Shown: positions 46,124-55,507 of the stretch, piece after piece | Position numbering within the stretch: position 1 is the first letter of the stretch | Layout of the letters: the number at the start of each line of letters is the position of its first letter | Source of the DNA: Eutypella sp. D-1 | Lineage: Eukaryota; Ascomycota; Sordariomycetes; Xylariales; Diatrypaceae | DNA: 64,000 nucleotides | NCBI GenBank assembly: GCA_023313575.1 | Contig: JAJTTP010000006.1 | Span: 1,178,001-1,242,000, forward strand | Direction of reading: 5' to 3' | Made by a program: the position numbers and the translations under genes | The notes under the pieces: generated by a model | What the model was told of the DNA's origin: nothing | Databases searched by the model: none | The model's input: only the letters and a program-made list of their open reading frames with translations

Positions 46124-47447
46124 ATGGCAGATACCGAAGCTTTGTGCAATGAACTTTCACAACATATCCAAGCCCTACGAAATGGGTCGGAGGCCGCGAG
46201 AAGACGGGCGACGGCCACAGCACGGCGCATTATCACGGAGATCATCGACCCGGAAGAGGAAATAGAGCAGCATGCGATCGTAGTACGTTACAACACCATC
46301 TTGATCATATGAGTCTGATGGTCTAACTTATGTCGCAGTTAGCGGAAATGGCCTGTGTCCGCATGTATATGGCCTGGGGCTTCTTCGACAAGATCCCGAC
46401 AGAAGGTTCAGTCTCCTATGCCTCGCTCGCGTCGACTATCAACGGGGATGTGTCCCTCGTGCGCCGCATAGGGCAGATGCTCGTGGCGACTGGGAAGTTG
46501 GAGAGGCCTCAGCCGGATCATGTCGCGCACTCGCGTCTCTCGCCGACTTTCAAATCAGGGAACAAGGATGGTTGCCACTTCTCGATGATGACTGATGAGT
46601 TCGAGAATGCTTACCAAGCTTTTCCATGGTTCTTCGAGAAATACGGCCCTCATGTTCCAACAGGCGAGACTGAAGTTCCTTTCTGCTTTCCCGACGGCGT
46701 GGACGGCAAATTGACCTACTGGGAACTGATCGCGAAACGGGGACCGGACAACGTCGATCGGTTCGGCCGCGCCATGCAAGGACTTCAGACGTATGCGTGG
46801 CCATATACCGGGATATATGACTTTGGATGGGTGGCAGAGTACGCGAAGACCAACATTGATCGGCCTTTGATTCTCGACATAGGAGGCGGCCAGGGCCAGA
46901 TGATCCGGGCAGTTCTTGAGAAGTCCCCAGACATCCCACGCAACAGGTGCTACCTCCAAGATCGTCCCGAGGTTATCCAGCCCATGAACGAACGATCTGC
47001 CGACGACCCCGTTCTGAAGGACGTGAAAAAGGTGGTTGTAAACTTCCATAAAGAACAGCCTGTTAAAGGTATGGCCCCATGCATTTCTACGGTAGAGTTT
47101 CATTCACTTACAGTAGTGACACAGGAGCCCTGATATACCTCATTCGTCGTGTCATCCACGATTATACGGATGATGACTGCGTCAATATTCTTAAGATTGT
47201 GGCCGATTCCTTGCCACCAGATGAACCCCGTGCACGTGTTCTTATCAACGAACAAATTAATAGTGAGGACCCCACGCCGTTCGTGGCAGCCTATGACATC
47301 TTAATGATGACAGTGGCCTCCATGGAAAGATCCGAGAAGCAATTCGAAGACTTGGCGAGACGAGCTGGGCTGGAGGTTGTAAAGATACACAGGAAGGAGG
47401 GGACCACGTTAGGCGTCGTCGAGTGCAAGAAAGCCGGTGTATCCTAA
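46124..47447 (+). CDS. SAM-dependent O-methyltransferase (secondary-metabolite type)
   Basis: Methylates a hydroxyl of a small, probably aromatic or polyketide product using S-adenosylmethionine. Exons 46124-46282, 46339-47068, 47125-47447; 1212 bases, 403 residues. N-terminal helical dimerisation/winged-helix part (about 1-150) with SLVRRIGQMLVATGKLE; the SAM-binding motif LILDIGGGQGQM near residue 235; the acidic/arginine motif YLQDRPEVI; the catalytic histidine His308 in RRVIHDYTDDDCVNIL, directly after the last intron; the end EGTTLGVVECKK. All expected elements of a plant/fungal type OMT are intact. Its stop is 296 bases from the end of the Diels-Alderase-like gene on the other strand, which supports a shared pathway. 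The exact substrate cannot be told. Confidence 0.9.
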
Positions 47448-47743
47448 GAACCTCTTGGAGAACTTCAGAGATGCAATCATGGGCATGGCTAATACGACGC
47501 CAGAAATAAGCAGAACGGATCGCCTCTCGGGAGTAAAGCCAAATTCACCTGACATACATGCCTGGGTGAAGGTCATAGACAACCAAAATAGACAATTAAA
47601 GCCCTAGGGCACGCTTACTAACTAGTCCGATGTCATCTTTGGCATTCAACTAAGCATTCCTTTTCACCAGCGAACATGAATTAGGCTAAGCCTAGACTAA
47701 ATCGAAGAAACAGAATACATCTTATCCCACATTGCTGGAATGC

Positions 47744-48952
47744 TTAATCCTGTAAGTATGGAGGTGTGTAGTCGTTCACAATTCCAAAAATGAATTCCTC
47801 ATAGTGACCACGCCCTTCATATGTTTCCTGGCCCTCGACGCCGCCCACTATTTGTCCATTGGCGCGCTGATAAGCACCCCGTTCATCTCGTACAATGAAC
47901 TCGGTGGTGACATTGAAGGCCAGTATTTGACCATCAGGAAGCGTGAAGCGTATAGACAAGCCGTCGGTGTTCAGGAGGCCAGTAGTCGGGGGCCATGCCG
48001 CCTTGCCGCCCATTTGACGCACTTCGAGACTATCCAAGTCGCAACTAAGGAGTAGAACTTCGCCGTCCTTGGCTACATATGCCCGTCGTGACTCTTGGCC
48101 ATAGTAGCCGAGTAGGTTGTACCAGACGACTGAGTAAGGACCGAAGCGGCCGTGGCCCCAGTCCCAGTAGCGGGGTCCATCTATGATGGATTGATTTCCC
48201 CAGTTCTTGTCATGATATCCGACTCCATCGCTGAACTGCATTGCTGTGCCGCTCATCTCGAGTTTGACATTTGTCACTGCATCGGGGACGGCATTGGCCC
48301 AGTAAAGCCCAGGGAGAAGGTTTTGATTAGCGCCGGAGGCTCAATTCAGAGCACAAGGGTAACGAGCGGGCGCAACCTGTGAATATGCATTAATGGAACG
48401 CTGATTCAAACCCAGTTAAGTTGAAGTTGGGCCTAGCAAAGTCTTTCATACCGATTGGAAGTCAATTGTGCCTTTGATGTCCATCTCCAGCGAATCTATA
48501 GAGATAGAGTACCGGACGTTGGGTTTGTCCAAGGCCGAACCGCTAAAGCTAGCCATACCCCAATCACCAGTGATGCCGTCCGGGCCGTTAGTGAGGTGAA
48601 CCCCATCGTCAGCCATGGCTTCAAAATAGAAGTCCGTGCCGTTCTCATACACTCCGGAGACCTGGACTGCTAAGGGATGAGGATACTGAGCAAAGTCGCC
48701 AGAATTGAAGAATACGATGTTCAATGTCTGGTTAGTAGACTGCGAAAAGACATCGAAATACCAAAAGTCAGCGGACGAACGAGCAGCTGGGGTCAGCATC
48801 TTAAAACCGTCAAGGTTTCCGGGAACTGAGAGATCCTCGACTTCGGCTGTACCATTGTAGTAATAGGGCTGGAGGTCCAGAGCGCATGTTTCGTTGTGTT
48901 CCCTGACTTTGAGAGCTGACCCTACCAGGAAAGCTGCTGTGCCGATCTTCAT
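47744..48952 (-). pseudogene. secreted Diels-Alderase-family protein, interrupted by TGA
   Basis: Resembles the lipocalin-fold Diels-Alderases of fungal decalin polyketide pathways (CghA, Fsa2, MycB; PF related to hydroxyneurosporene synthase). Exons on the minus strand: 48952-48452 (167 codons) and 48376-47744 (211 codons), GT..AG, phase 0. Exon 1: short hydrophobic N terminus MKIGTAAFLVGSAL, then DLSVPGNLDGFKML, DFWYFDVFSQ, GDWGMASFSGSALDKP. Exon 2: GLYWANAVPDA, FSDGVGYHDKNWGN, YWDWGHGRFGPYSVVW, GYYGQESRRAYVAKDGE. These are the family landmarks. Codon 12 of exon 2 (48,343-48,341) is TGA, in the frame that carries all landmarks on both sides. No alternative acceptor keeps frame and removes it. 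The rest of the gene is intact and about family length (377 codons). Either a recent nonsense mutation or a sequence error. Confidence 0.7.
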
Positions 48953-50004
48953 GGCTGATGTTGAGAGGCGATAGAGAAAACCACAGATATCTGAATGAAT
49001 AGAAAGGGACACTGGATGATACTGTTTTTCGCCTATTTTCAAGTTTACGAAGGCTATACCATCAATTTAAGAGTTTGGTGAGATGCGCTACGGCCCTACC
49101 TTATAGTGGTTGAGGCAAAGAAGGGCTGCACCCCGAGTTCAGGCAAACATCCAGCTAGCATGACCACTGGACCGTCCATAATCCTCGGGATCGTATTCCG
49201 AGTACAAAGTACGCGGACGAGAACAAGTGAGTAGAACCCGCGCGTATAGCCTAATCCCCTAATTCGTAGATTTAAAAGGGGCTGCGGAGAAAGAGTGGAG
49301 TGTCGCATTTTCGTAACAGAGCCTCAAAGGCGCTATCCGAACCCGCGCTTTTCTCGGAAAAGCCTACTTTGGGACGGGGTCTTGCTATTGGTAGCAATGT
49401 TTTTTAGTGACGAAGAAGTCCTAATCGTGTAGTAGGCAGACACCAAACAATGCGCTTGTATGACGATGCGAACACGATACCCGGGGGTTCCCCACATCCC
49501 CGTGTCGTTATACAATTGCGCTCGCATTCCAGAACCCGCGGGTTCGGATAATTTAGCGGCTTGGCCTCAACCGCCTGCGTGTTGTTCCTCGAAGAGGCGC
49601 GACGCCATATGGCGACTAAGGCCCGACAGCTGTGATGAAACTGGAAATACGATTTTATTTCATGTGTAGTATTGGTGAGGCTCTGCTCAACAGGTAACAG
49701 TGTTTTGATTTTGGCCACAAGCTTAAGATCCGTTAGGACGGCATGCGGGTATGGGTTGAGGTACCAACCCGATAGATCATGAACACTGAAAATGTAGCGA
49801 GGCGTTTAGACCATGATGGTATAACTACTTAAACGCCCCTAGAAATTGATGGATCGCACAAAGCTTCTGTGTTCCTTCTCTTTTCTAATACTTATATCCG
49901 CATTATAGAGATCGTTCTTAGAGGTACGACATACATTAAATTAGAATTAATATTGCAATTTTCGAAACGGCCATTTCCATTTCCGAGCTCGGCAGTCCTT
50001 CATC
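48953..50004. other. divergent gap, Diels-Alderase-like / RTA1-like
   Basis: Shared upstream DNA of the two flanking genes. A 104-codon minus frame at 49,404-49,718 has no family. No motif recognised. Confidence 0.55.
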
Positions 50005-50964
50005 ATGAGCAGTCCACCGCTAATCAATGTTCTATCCCGCCGGGGAGAACTCCTTCCTTACAAAGGCGATTTCTTTCTCTGGAGTTACGTGCCATCAATA
50101 CCGGCCGCTATTATTCTCTGCATTATATTTCTGGGTCTCTCGATGGTGCATACATGGAAGCTTCTCCGTAATCGCATGTGGTTCTGTCTACCCTTCGCTA
50201 TTGGTGGTTACCGTTAGTAGTCAGCTACCAATGTCCCTAGAGTAACTCTTCGGCTGATCCTGCAAACTGGACCCAGAGAGATAGGCTAACATGATCTTTG
50301 GATAGTTGAGGTTGTAGGCTATATCGGCCGTGCGGCTGCCACCAATGCCACCGATCAGCTGATGCCTTATGTCATCCAGTCGGTGTTCCTGCTTGTGCCG
50401 CCCTCTCTATTCGCCGCCTCCATTTACATGGTGCTCGGGAGGATCATGCGCGCATTGGGGCCGGCTGGTGAATCATGTTCTATCATCAAAGTCCGTTGGC
50501 TTACAACGATCTTTGTCATTGGGGATGTCTTCGCCTTTTTAGTTCAAGCCAGTGGCGCTGGGCTAATGGCGGCCGGTGATGATCCTAAGATCGGCGAGAA
50601 CATTGTCGTTGCCGGACTCATCATCCAGATACTCTTTTTCGGTCTCTTCGTCGCCGCTGCGGTACTCTTTCAAGTCCGATACTTGCGATACCTTTCTGTT
50701 TCGGACTCTCTTAGCTCGACGCAAAGCCTGGCCAGGTTCCCTTGGAATAAGATGATGATGATGACGATGCTGTACGCGGTGTCGGCATTGATCCTAGTAC
50801 GATGCATTTTCCGAATTATCGAGTATATCACCGGATCAGATGCTTACTTACTCACGCACGAATGGACACTTTATGTTTTTGATTCTGTACTCATGGCAGC
50901 TACCATGGCAATATTCTATGTCCGGTATCCCTCTGGTATTCCCCTTTCCAAAGGTTCATGCTAG
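50005..50964 (+). CDS. RTA1-like lipid-translocating membrane protein
   Basis: Seven-helix membrane protein of the fungal RTA1 family (Rta1, Rsb1, Rtm1), linked to efflux of sphingoid bases and resistance to toxic compounds such as aminocholesterol. Exons 50005-50206 and 50306-50964; 861 bases, 286 residues, phase exact. Helices are evident: IPAAIILCIIFLGLSM, the segment joined over the intron with FCLPFAIGG and EVVGYIGRAAA, the family word YVIQSVFLLVPPSLFAASIYM, FVIGDVFAFLVQASGAG, IIQILFFGLFVAAAVLF, YAVSALILVRCIFRIIEY and the last helix VFDSVLMAATMAIFYVRYP. RSIFRIIEY-type Arg/Glu and the IGDVFAFLVQ block are diagnostic. Intact. In a metabolite cluster it could serve in self-protection or export; that is inference. 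Confidence 0.88.
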
Positions 50965-52135
50965 GCCTAGGACGGCGAGCCATGCATCCAGATTCGAAGT
51001 TTCTAATCAAGATTTGCGACCATGACAACATATCCGCGCCCCGAGCCCGCGTGTTTTCCCTCGAGGCGGTACATGGTCTATATCGACTGCGCGATGCTCA
51101 GAACGAATCCCACGGCCCGGAACTGGTAGGCGGTTATATCTACATTAGAACTCAGGTTTAGCAGTTGGGAAAATACGTGTCGTGTTATATGTGGGAAGTC
51201 TTGGAATTTCTTCTTGTCGTTAGGTTTTCTTTTCTTTGATACTTCCAGTATAACCTTAAATATGTAGACCTGTTTACTTTGATAATGTTCGCGAAAAGAC
51301 CGGACTAAGGATATGCCGGAGTTGCGACTGCAGTGATAGACAAGCGAATAGCTAGAACGGGCCCGTGCAAGCGTACTATTGCATGGGCAGACGAACATCT
51401 TCGTTTTCATTTGATATCACCATCCACGTAGCTATCCTCATCAAATTTCGAGACGTATCATGCCCTAAGCCCCTACTATCGAAGGGCATTATTCACTACC
51501 TAGGTATTCAACACGGCTCGCTGATTGCTCGGCAGCAACCTTGCTAGTTCACGCTTCCGCTTTCCGCCGCTCGTCTACGGGACTTTTTAATCGTTTCGAA
51601 AATACATCTAGAATTCTATACTAGACCAACTCACCAGAAAGACTCACAGCGGCATGAAAAAAAGCTGAGCATGAGTTCATGCACCTAAAGTAGAGATTGA
51701 CCTGAATGAAACTGTGCCGAGACTATTGTTAGCTAGCTTTATTGAGAATTAGAGTGCCTCGTATAGAATATGAATGACATGGCTTTTAGGTCCTATCTAT
51801 TCCGTACCTAGGTATACGTATAAAGGGGTAAAGACTGCGGATTTCTTGGTACGGAAAGCTCATTAGGCCTAACCCAACTTCAAGTAGCACTTGGTACGGG
51901 GTAATTAGTGGCTCAATTCCAGGCTTCCATATTTCTTTCTTTCAATATAACCCGCGGGTTTTTCTGTCCAGCTCGCATTATCTACTTCGTGATTTAGGTA
52001 ATCAGCCCCTTTTCCGAGCTTATGCGTCCCCCTTCCAGGATCAATGAGCTTGACCCCCAGGTGTAACTCTAATTCTATCACCAGGAGCCAAGAATACAAA
52101 AATGATAGCCGCTGGCTCATGATCCTTTTCGCCTA
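50965..52135. other. intergenic, upstream of regulator 2
   Basis: No coding frame recognised. One CCTAGGTA word at about 51,809. Probably holds the promoter of the Zn2Cys6 gene that follows. Confidence 0.55.
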
Positions 52136-53672
52136 ATGACACCACCACCACCTGCACGCCGTTCGCATACTAAGTCTCGCTTAGGGTGCACAGATTGTAA
52201 AAAGAGGAAAGTAAAGGTCCGTTGCTTGATTCTAATTCTATCTAAGGCTCACGCTGCACAACTAGACTAATCAAGAATTAAAACAGTGTGACGAGCAACC
52301 GCCTTCATGCTTTAACTGCACGCGGCGGGGCGTACCTTGCAGCCTCGCCGCGAGCCAACAATCCCACGGCAATGTCGTAGATCGTAGTCTTGAAAGTAGT
52401 GGCACCGGTGCCGGCACCACAGCGGACTTGAGGGACGAATTCGACAGCCTTGGCCCTCCGAGATCAACGGAAACGCCACTCACTCCCTCCACCTCATTCG
52501 GCCCCCGGGCTCCGGAACAAACCCCGATAAACCGAACACCAGTACCGGACCCGGACCCACATGGGGCCCATACTTACGGTCCTTCCCCTACCGCATCTTG
52601 GGCCCGAAGCCTTGAGCTGATGCACCACTGGACAACCGTGACATCCAAGACAGTCGCCCTGCGCCCCGATATGCAGCACGTCTGGAGTATGATCGTGCCA
52701 CAAATTGCGTATGATCACCCTTTCCTCATGCACGGCCTCGTCGCCGCCGCCGCTATGCACAAGGCCTATCTGCTTCCCGGACAGCGCGATACTTACCACG
52801 ACATCGCTGCTTACCATCAAATGGTTGGTTTAGAGGGCTTCCGGAAATCGAAGTCGTTGATCTCCGATGAGAACTGGAAAGCCCATTTCTGCTTCTCATC
52901 CCTGCTTGCATTGGTCGTCTGTTGCCAGCCCGCCCGTGTGAACCCTGCATTCCGCCTCAACAACGACGTCCCCGATATCTTGGAGCTGTTCGTCTTCGTT
53001 CGGGGCTTAAATGAATCGCTGTTTGGCTACCAGTCGAAGATCACCTTTACCCAGCTGAGTCCGCTCGTTCACGGGGTTTGGATCGTCACACCCGCGGACC
53101 CCTCATACAAGTTAGTACTATTAGGCCTAGCCCCTGTCTAGTCACTTGGCTCCGTTCTCCTATTAAATACTTCTTTCGTCTCCTCCGCCTCCCTGCGTAT
53201 TGAAACGGTGGTTCTGAGTAGGGTACTGGTGCTGACGACACAACGTAGTTTCCCGCCAATGCAGCAGTCACCACTTCCCGACGATGTCTTCGACGCGTTG
53301 CGCTCGCTTCGAGGCTTCTACGACACAACGACTGCGGGAGCTCGGCGGGAAGGGTATATAGCGGCGGTATCGGAGCTCGAACAGGCGGCATACCTGATGG
53401 CGCACGCGGGGCCGCAGCCGGAGATCGGCATGCTACTGTTTGTGCCGTACGTCTTACGTGATGTCGTCATGAACGACATCGAGGCCGTCGATCCCGACGC
53501 CCTGGTGTTCCTCTCCTACTTCTGCGTCTTCTCCGCCGTCATGGAGAGGTTGTTCTGGTTTATGAGGGGCTGGTCGCGGCGACTGTTCGACACCATCGAC
53601 GGGCGGCTCATCGGCCGCCCACTTTCCTTGCGTATGGTTCAGTGGCCGCGCAGGCATGTTTTTAGTGGATAG
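52136..53672 (+). CDS. Zn(II)2Cys6 transcription factor 2 (cluster regulator candidate)
   Basis: Binuclear-zinc regulator, exons 52136-52216, 52287-53110 and 53249-53672; 1329 bases, 442 residues. The first intron splits the zinc cluster after GCTDCKKRKVK; exon 2 continues CDEQPPSCFNCTRRGVPC, giving C-x2-C-x6-C-x5-C-x2-C-x6-C. The split just before the third cysteine is common in sterol-uptake-type (UPC2-like) regulators, and the layout (N-terminal cluster, Pro/Thr-rich linker, then LMHHWTTVTSKT and AYDHPFLMHGLVAAAAMHKA) matches that subfamily. LMHHW is its typical landmark. All introns are in phase and the gene looks intact. Its place at the edge of the methyltransferase/Diels-Alderase group makes it a candidate pathway regulator. 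Confidence 0.88.
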
Positions 53673-54205
53673 TTGGGACAAGTTCACCGCCCATAGACAT
53701 CATTTAGGAAATTTCAAGAACTTTGTATATATAGGTCAACATAAAGACCAAACTCTATAAATTCTATTCTCAGGTAGAAGACAGTGGTGAAATAACTACA
53801 GCCTCTTGAGCGGTTATTATATGTACTGAGATGCGTTGCACCATTATTGCGATCAGACAGGACTTGGCTACAGGTTCTTTTTCATCGAGGTACGAATTTC
53901 TAGGACACAAGATTCAGCGACAAAGATGGCACATCTAGTTTGATCATCAATGTGGGTATTTTCAATGAACGTTGTGAGAAGAAAAAAAACTTATGTACAA
54001 GAAAGACTGTATTTTCAGTGCAACTTAAAATCTAAATCACCAGGTTTGAACGCCCTGCCCAAGTCCCCAAGGCCGCTCTCGCTCCCCCCATCATGTGGAA
54101 AAAAACAAAACGCCTCAAGCCCCGGGTAGTCCCGAGCCGGAATGGACTGTTCCCCATGCTCCAGCTTCTTCTATCTCCGCATCACTGACAAAATATTGTC
54201 ATCGC
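53673..54205. other. convergent 3' flanks, regulator 2 / LPMO
   Basis: AT-rich, with no coding frame. Contains A runs near 53,983 consistent with 3' ends. Confidence 0.6.
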
Positions 54206-55342
54206 TTAAGCCCGGAAGGAGCGAGCGACACGCTTGACAGCGGCGATCTTCATGTCGGCCGACTGGCCGGCGGTGCACTGGGTGCCGGGCGCCATCTGGG
54301 TAGGGGCGCTCCAGGTACCGCTGGCGCACTGCTGGAAGGAAGTGCCACCGATGCAGTTGAAGGTACCCTCGGGCGAGCAGGCGCCGGTAAGAGCACCAGC
54401 ACCGCTGTCGGAACCACCACTGGGGGCGGCAGGAGGGGGAGCGGGGGCATTGCTCGGGGCCTCAACAGGAGCCTCGACAGGAGCAGAAGTAGGAGCGGCA
54501 GAAGGGGAGGCAGGGGCACCGGCACCGATACCGACGCCGATGCTGGGCGCGACAGTGACGAAGACACCACCGGGGGCGGTAGCAGAAGGCACAGGGTCGG
54601 CGGGAGCGCTGCCACCGGAGCCAGAGCCGGAGCCAGAGCCAGAACCGGAGCCGGAGCCGGAGCCGGAGCCACCCTCCTGCTGGAAGACAGGGAACTGACC
54701 GGTGATGTCTTCAACGGACTTGCCGGCGTTGGCGAACTTGACATCGTTATCCGAGGGGGTTTGGGCCTTGTCCATGATGTTAAAAACAGCCATGTCGGGG
54801 AGGGCATCGTAGGCCTCCTTGCTTCCTCCGCTACCAGTGATCTCGACAGCGCCGCAGTTCATGTAGAACTCGCGGTTACCGACACGGTTGATCCAGGTCC
54901 AGGCGACGACGCCCTTTCCAGTGGGGAGGTCCTCGGGCACGGTGAAGTCGTAGGTGTCAGGGGCAACAGCTGAAGCGTCGCCACCAGCGTTGCCGGGAGT
55001 GTTGCGAGCAGGGCAACCACCCTCAATGCTGTGAATAACCTTCCATACCGAGTTCTTGTCGGGGGCCTCGTCGTAGGTGATGCTGATCTGGCAGCTACCG
55101 CCGCCGTGGACGGCCTGGCCGATGGTGGAGAGCGTCTGCTTGGATCCCTGGGGGTACTTGTTGACCTCGCCGTTGGCGTAGGTGGCGGGACCAGTGGACT
55201 TGCAGGGGAAGTTGCTGCCAGAGGGGTCAAGGGGGCCGTTGTTACCGTTCTGGGACTCGAATGGCACAGGGCTCTTCATCAGCATGTGAGCGTTGGCGAG
55301 GGTCATAAGACCAGTCGCAGCGAGAGTCTTAGCGAAGAACAT
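54206..55342 (-). CDS. secreted lytic polysaccharide monooxygenase, AA11 type
   Basis: Copper oxidase that cuts glycosidic bonds, probably in chitin, with O2 or H2O2 as co-substrate. Single exon, 378 residues. Signal peptide 1-18 (MFFAKTLAATGLMTLANA) leaves His19 as mature His1, which with His79 (AVHGGGSCQISITYD) forms the copper histidine brace; the spacing of 60 agrees with AA11. Catalytic domain to about residue 225, with VWKVIHSIEGGCPAR, WTWINRVGNREFYMNCGAVEI. Then an almost pure (GlySer)n linker (about residues 235-253) and a Pro/Ala-rich stretch, and a C-terminal cysteine-rich module (GACSPEGTFNC, FQQCASGTW, GTQCTAGQS) like X278, a putative chitin-binding tail of AA11 enzymes. The start at 55342 is preferred over upstream ATGs because it begins the signal peptide. 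Confidence 0.9.
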   Translation of the reverse strand: MFFAKTLAATGLMTLANAHMLMKSPVPFESQNGNNGPLDPSGSNFPCKSTGPATYANGEVNKYPQGSKQTLSTIGQAVHGGGSCQISITYDEAPDKNSVWKVIHSIEGGCPARNTPGNAGGDASAVAPDTYDFTVPEDLPTGKGVVAWTWINRVGNREFYMNCGAVEITGSGGSKEAYDALPDMAVFNIMDKAQTPSDNDVKFANAGKSVEDITGQFPVFQQEGGSGSGSGSGSGSGSGSGSGGSAPADPVPSATAPGGVFVTVAPSIGVGIGAGAPASPSAAPTSAPVEAPVEAPSNAPAPPPAAPSGGSDSGAGALTGACSPEGTFNCIGGTSFQQCASGTWSAPTQMAPGTQCTAGQSADMKIAAVKRVARSFRA

Positions 55343-55496
55343 CTTGATTGATTTGTGTGATTGTTTGTCGATCCAGCGAAAAACTATGTTCTTGTTGTGA
55401 AGTGAAAGTGTTTGTGGTTTCTTGAGTTGATTGTTGTTGTTGTATGTCTGAGTGTCTGTTCCAATAAAGTTAGCTATCCGGTAGACCCAGCGGTTG

Positions 55497-55507
55497 AATA
55501 TATAGTA
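55497..55507 (-). promoter_or_regulatory. TATA-like element upstream of the LPMO gene
   Basis: On the minus strand the word ACTATATATTC lies about 155 bases before the LPMO start codon, a usual distance in filamentous fungi. Highly expressed secreted enzymes often have a TATA box; no experimental support is available. Confidence 0.35.

Noticed and set aside
54095..54973. 292-codon plus frame opposite the LPMO gene
   Set aside because: Gly/Arg/Thr low complexity from the reverse of the Gly-Ser and Pro/Ala linker; the minus gene has a complete signal peptide and copper site.
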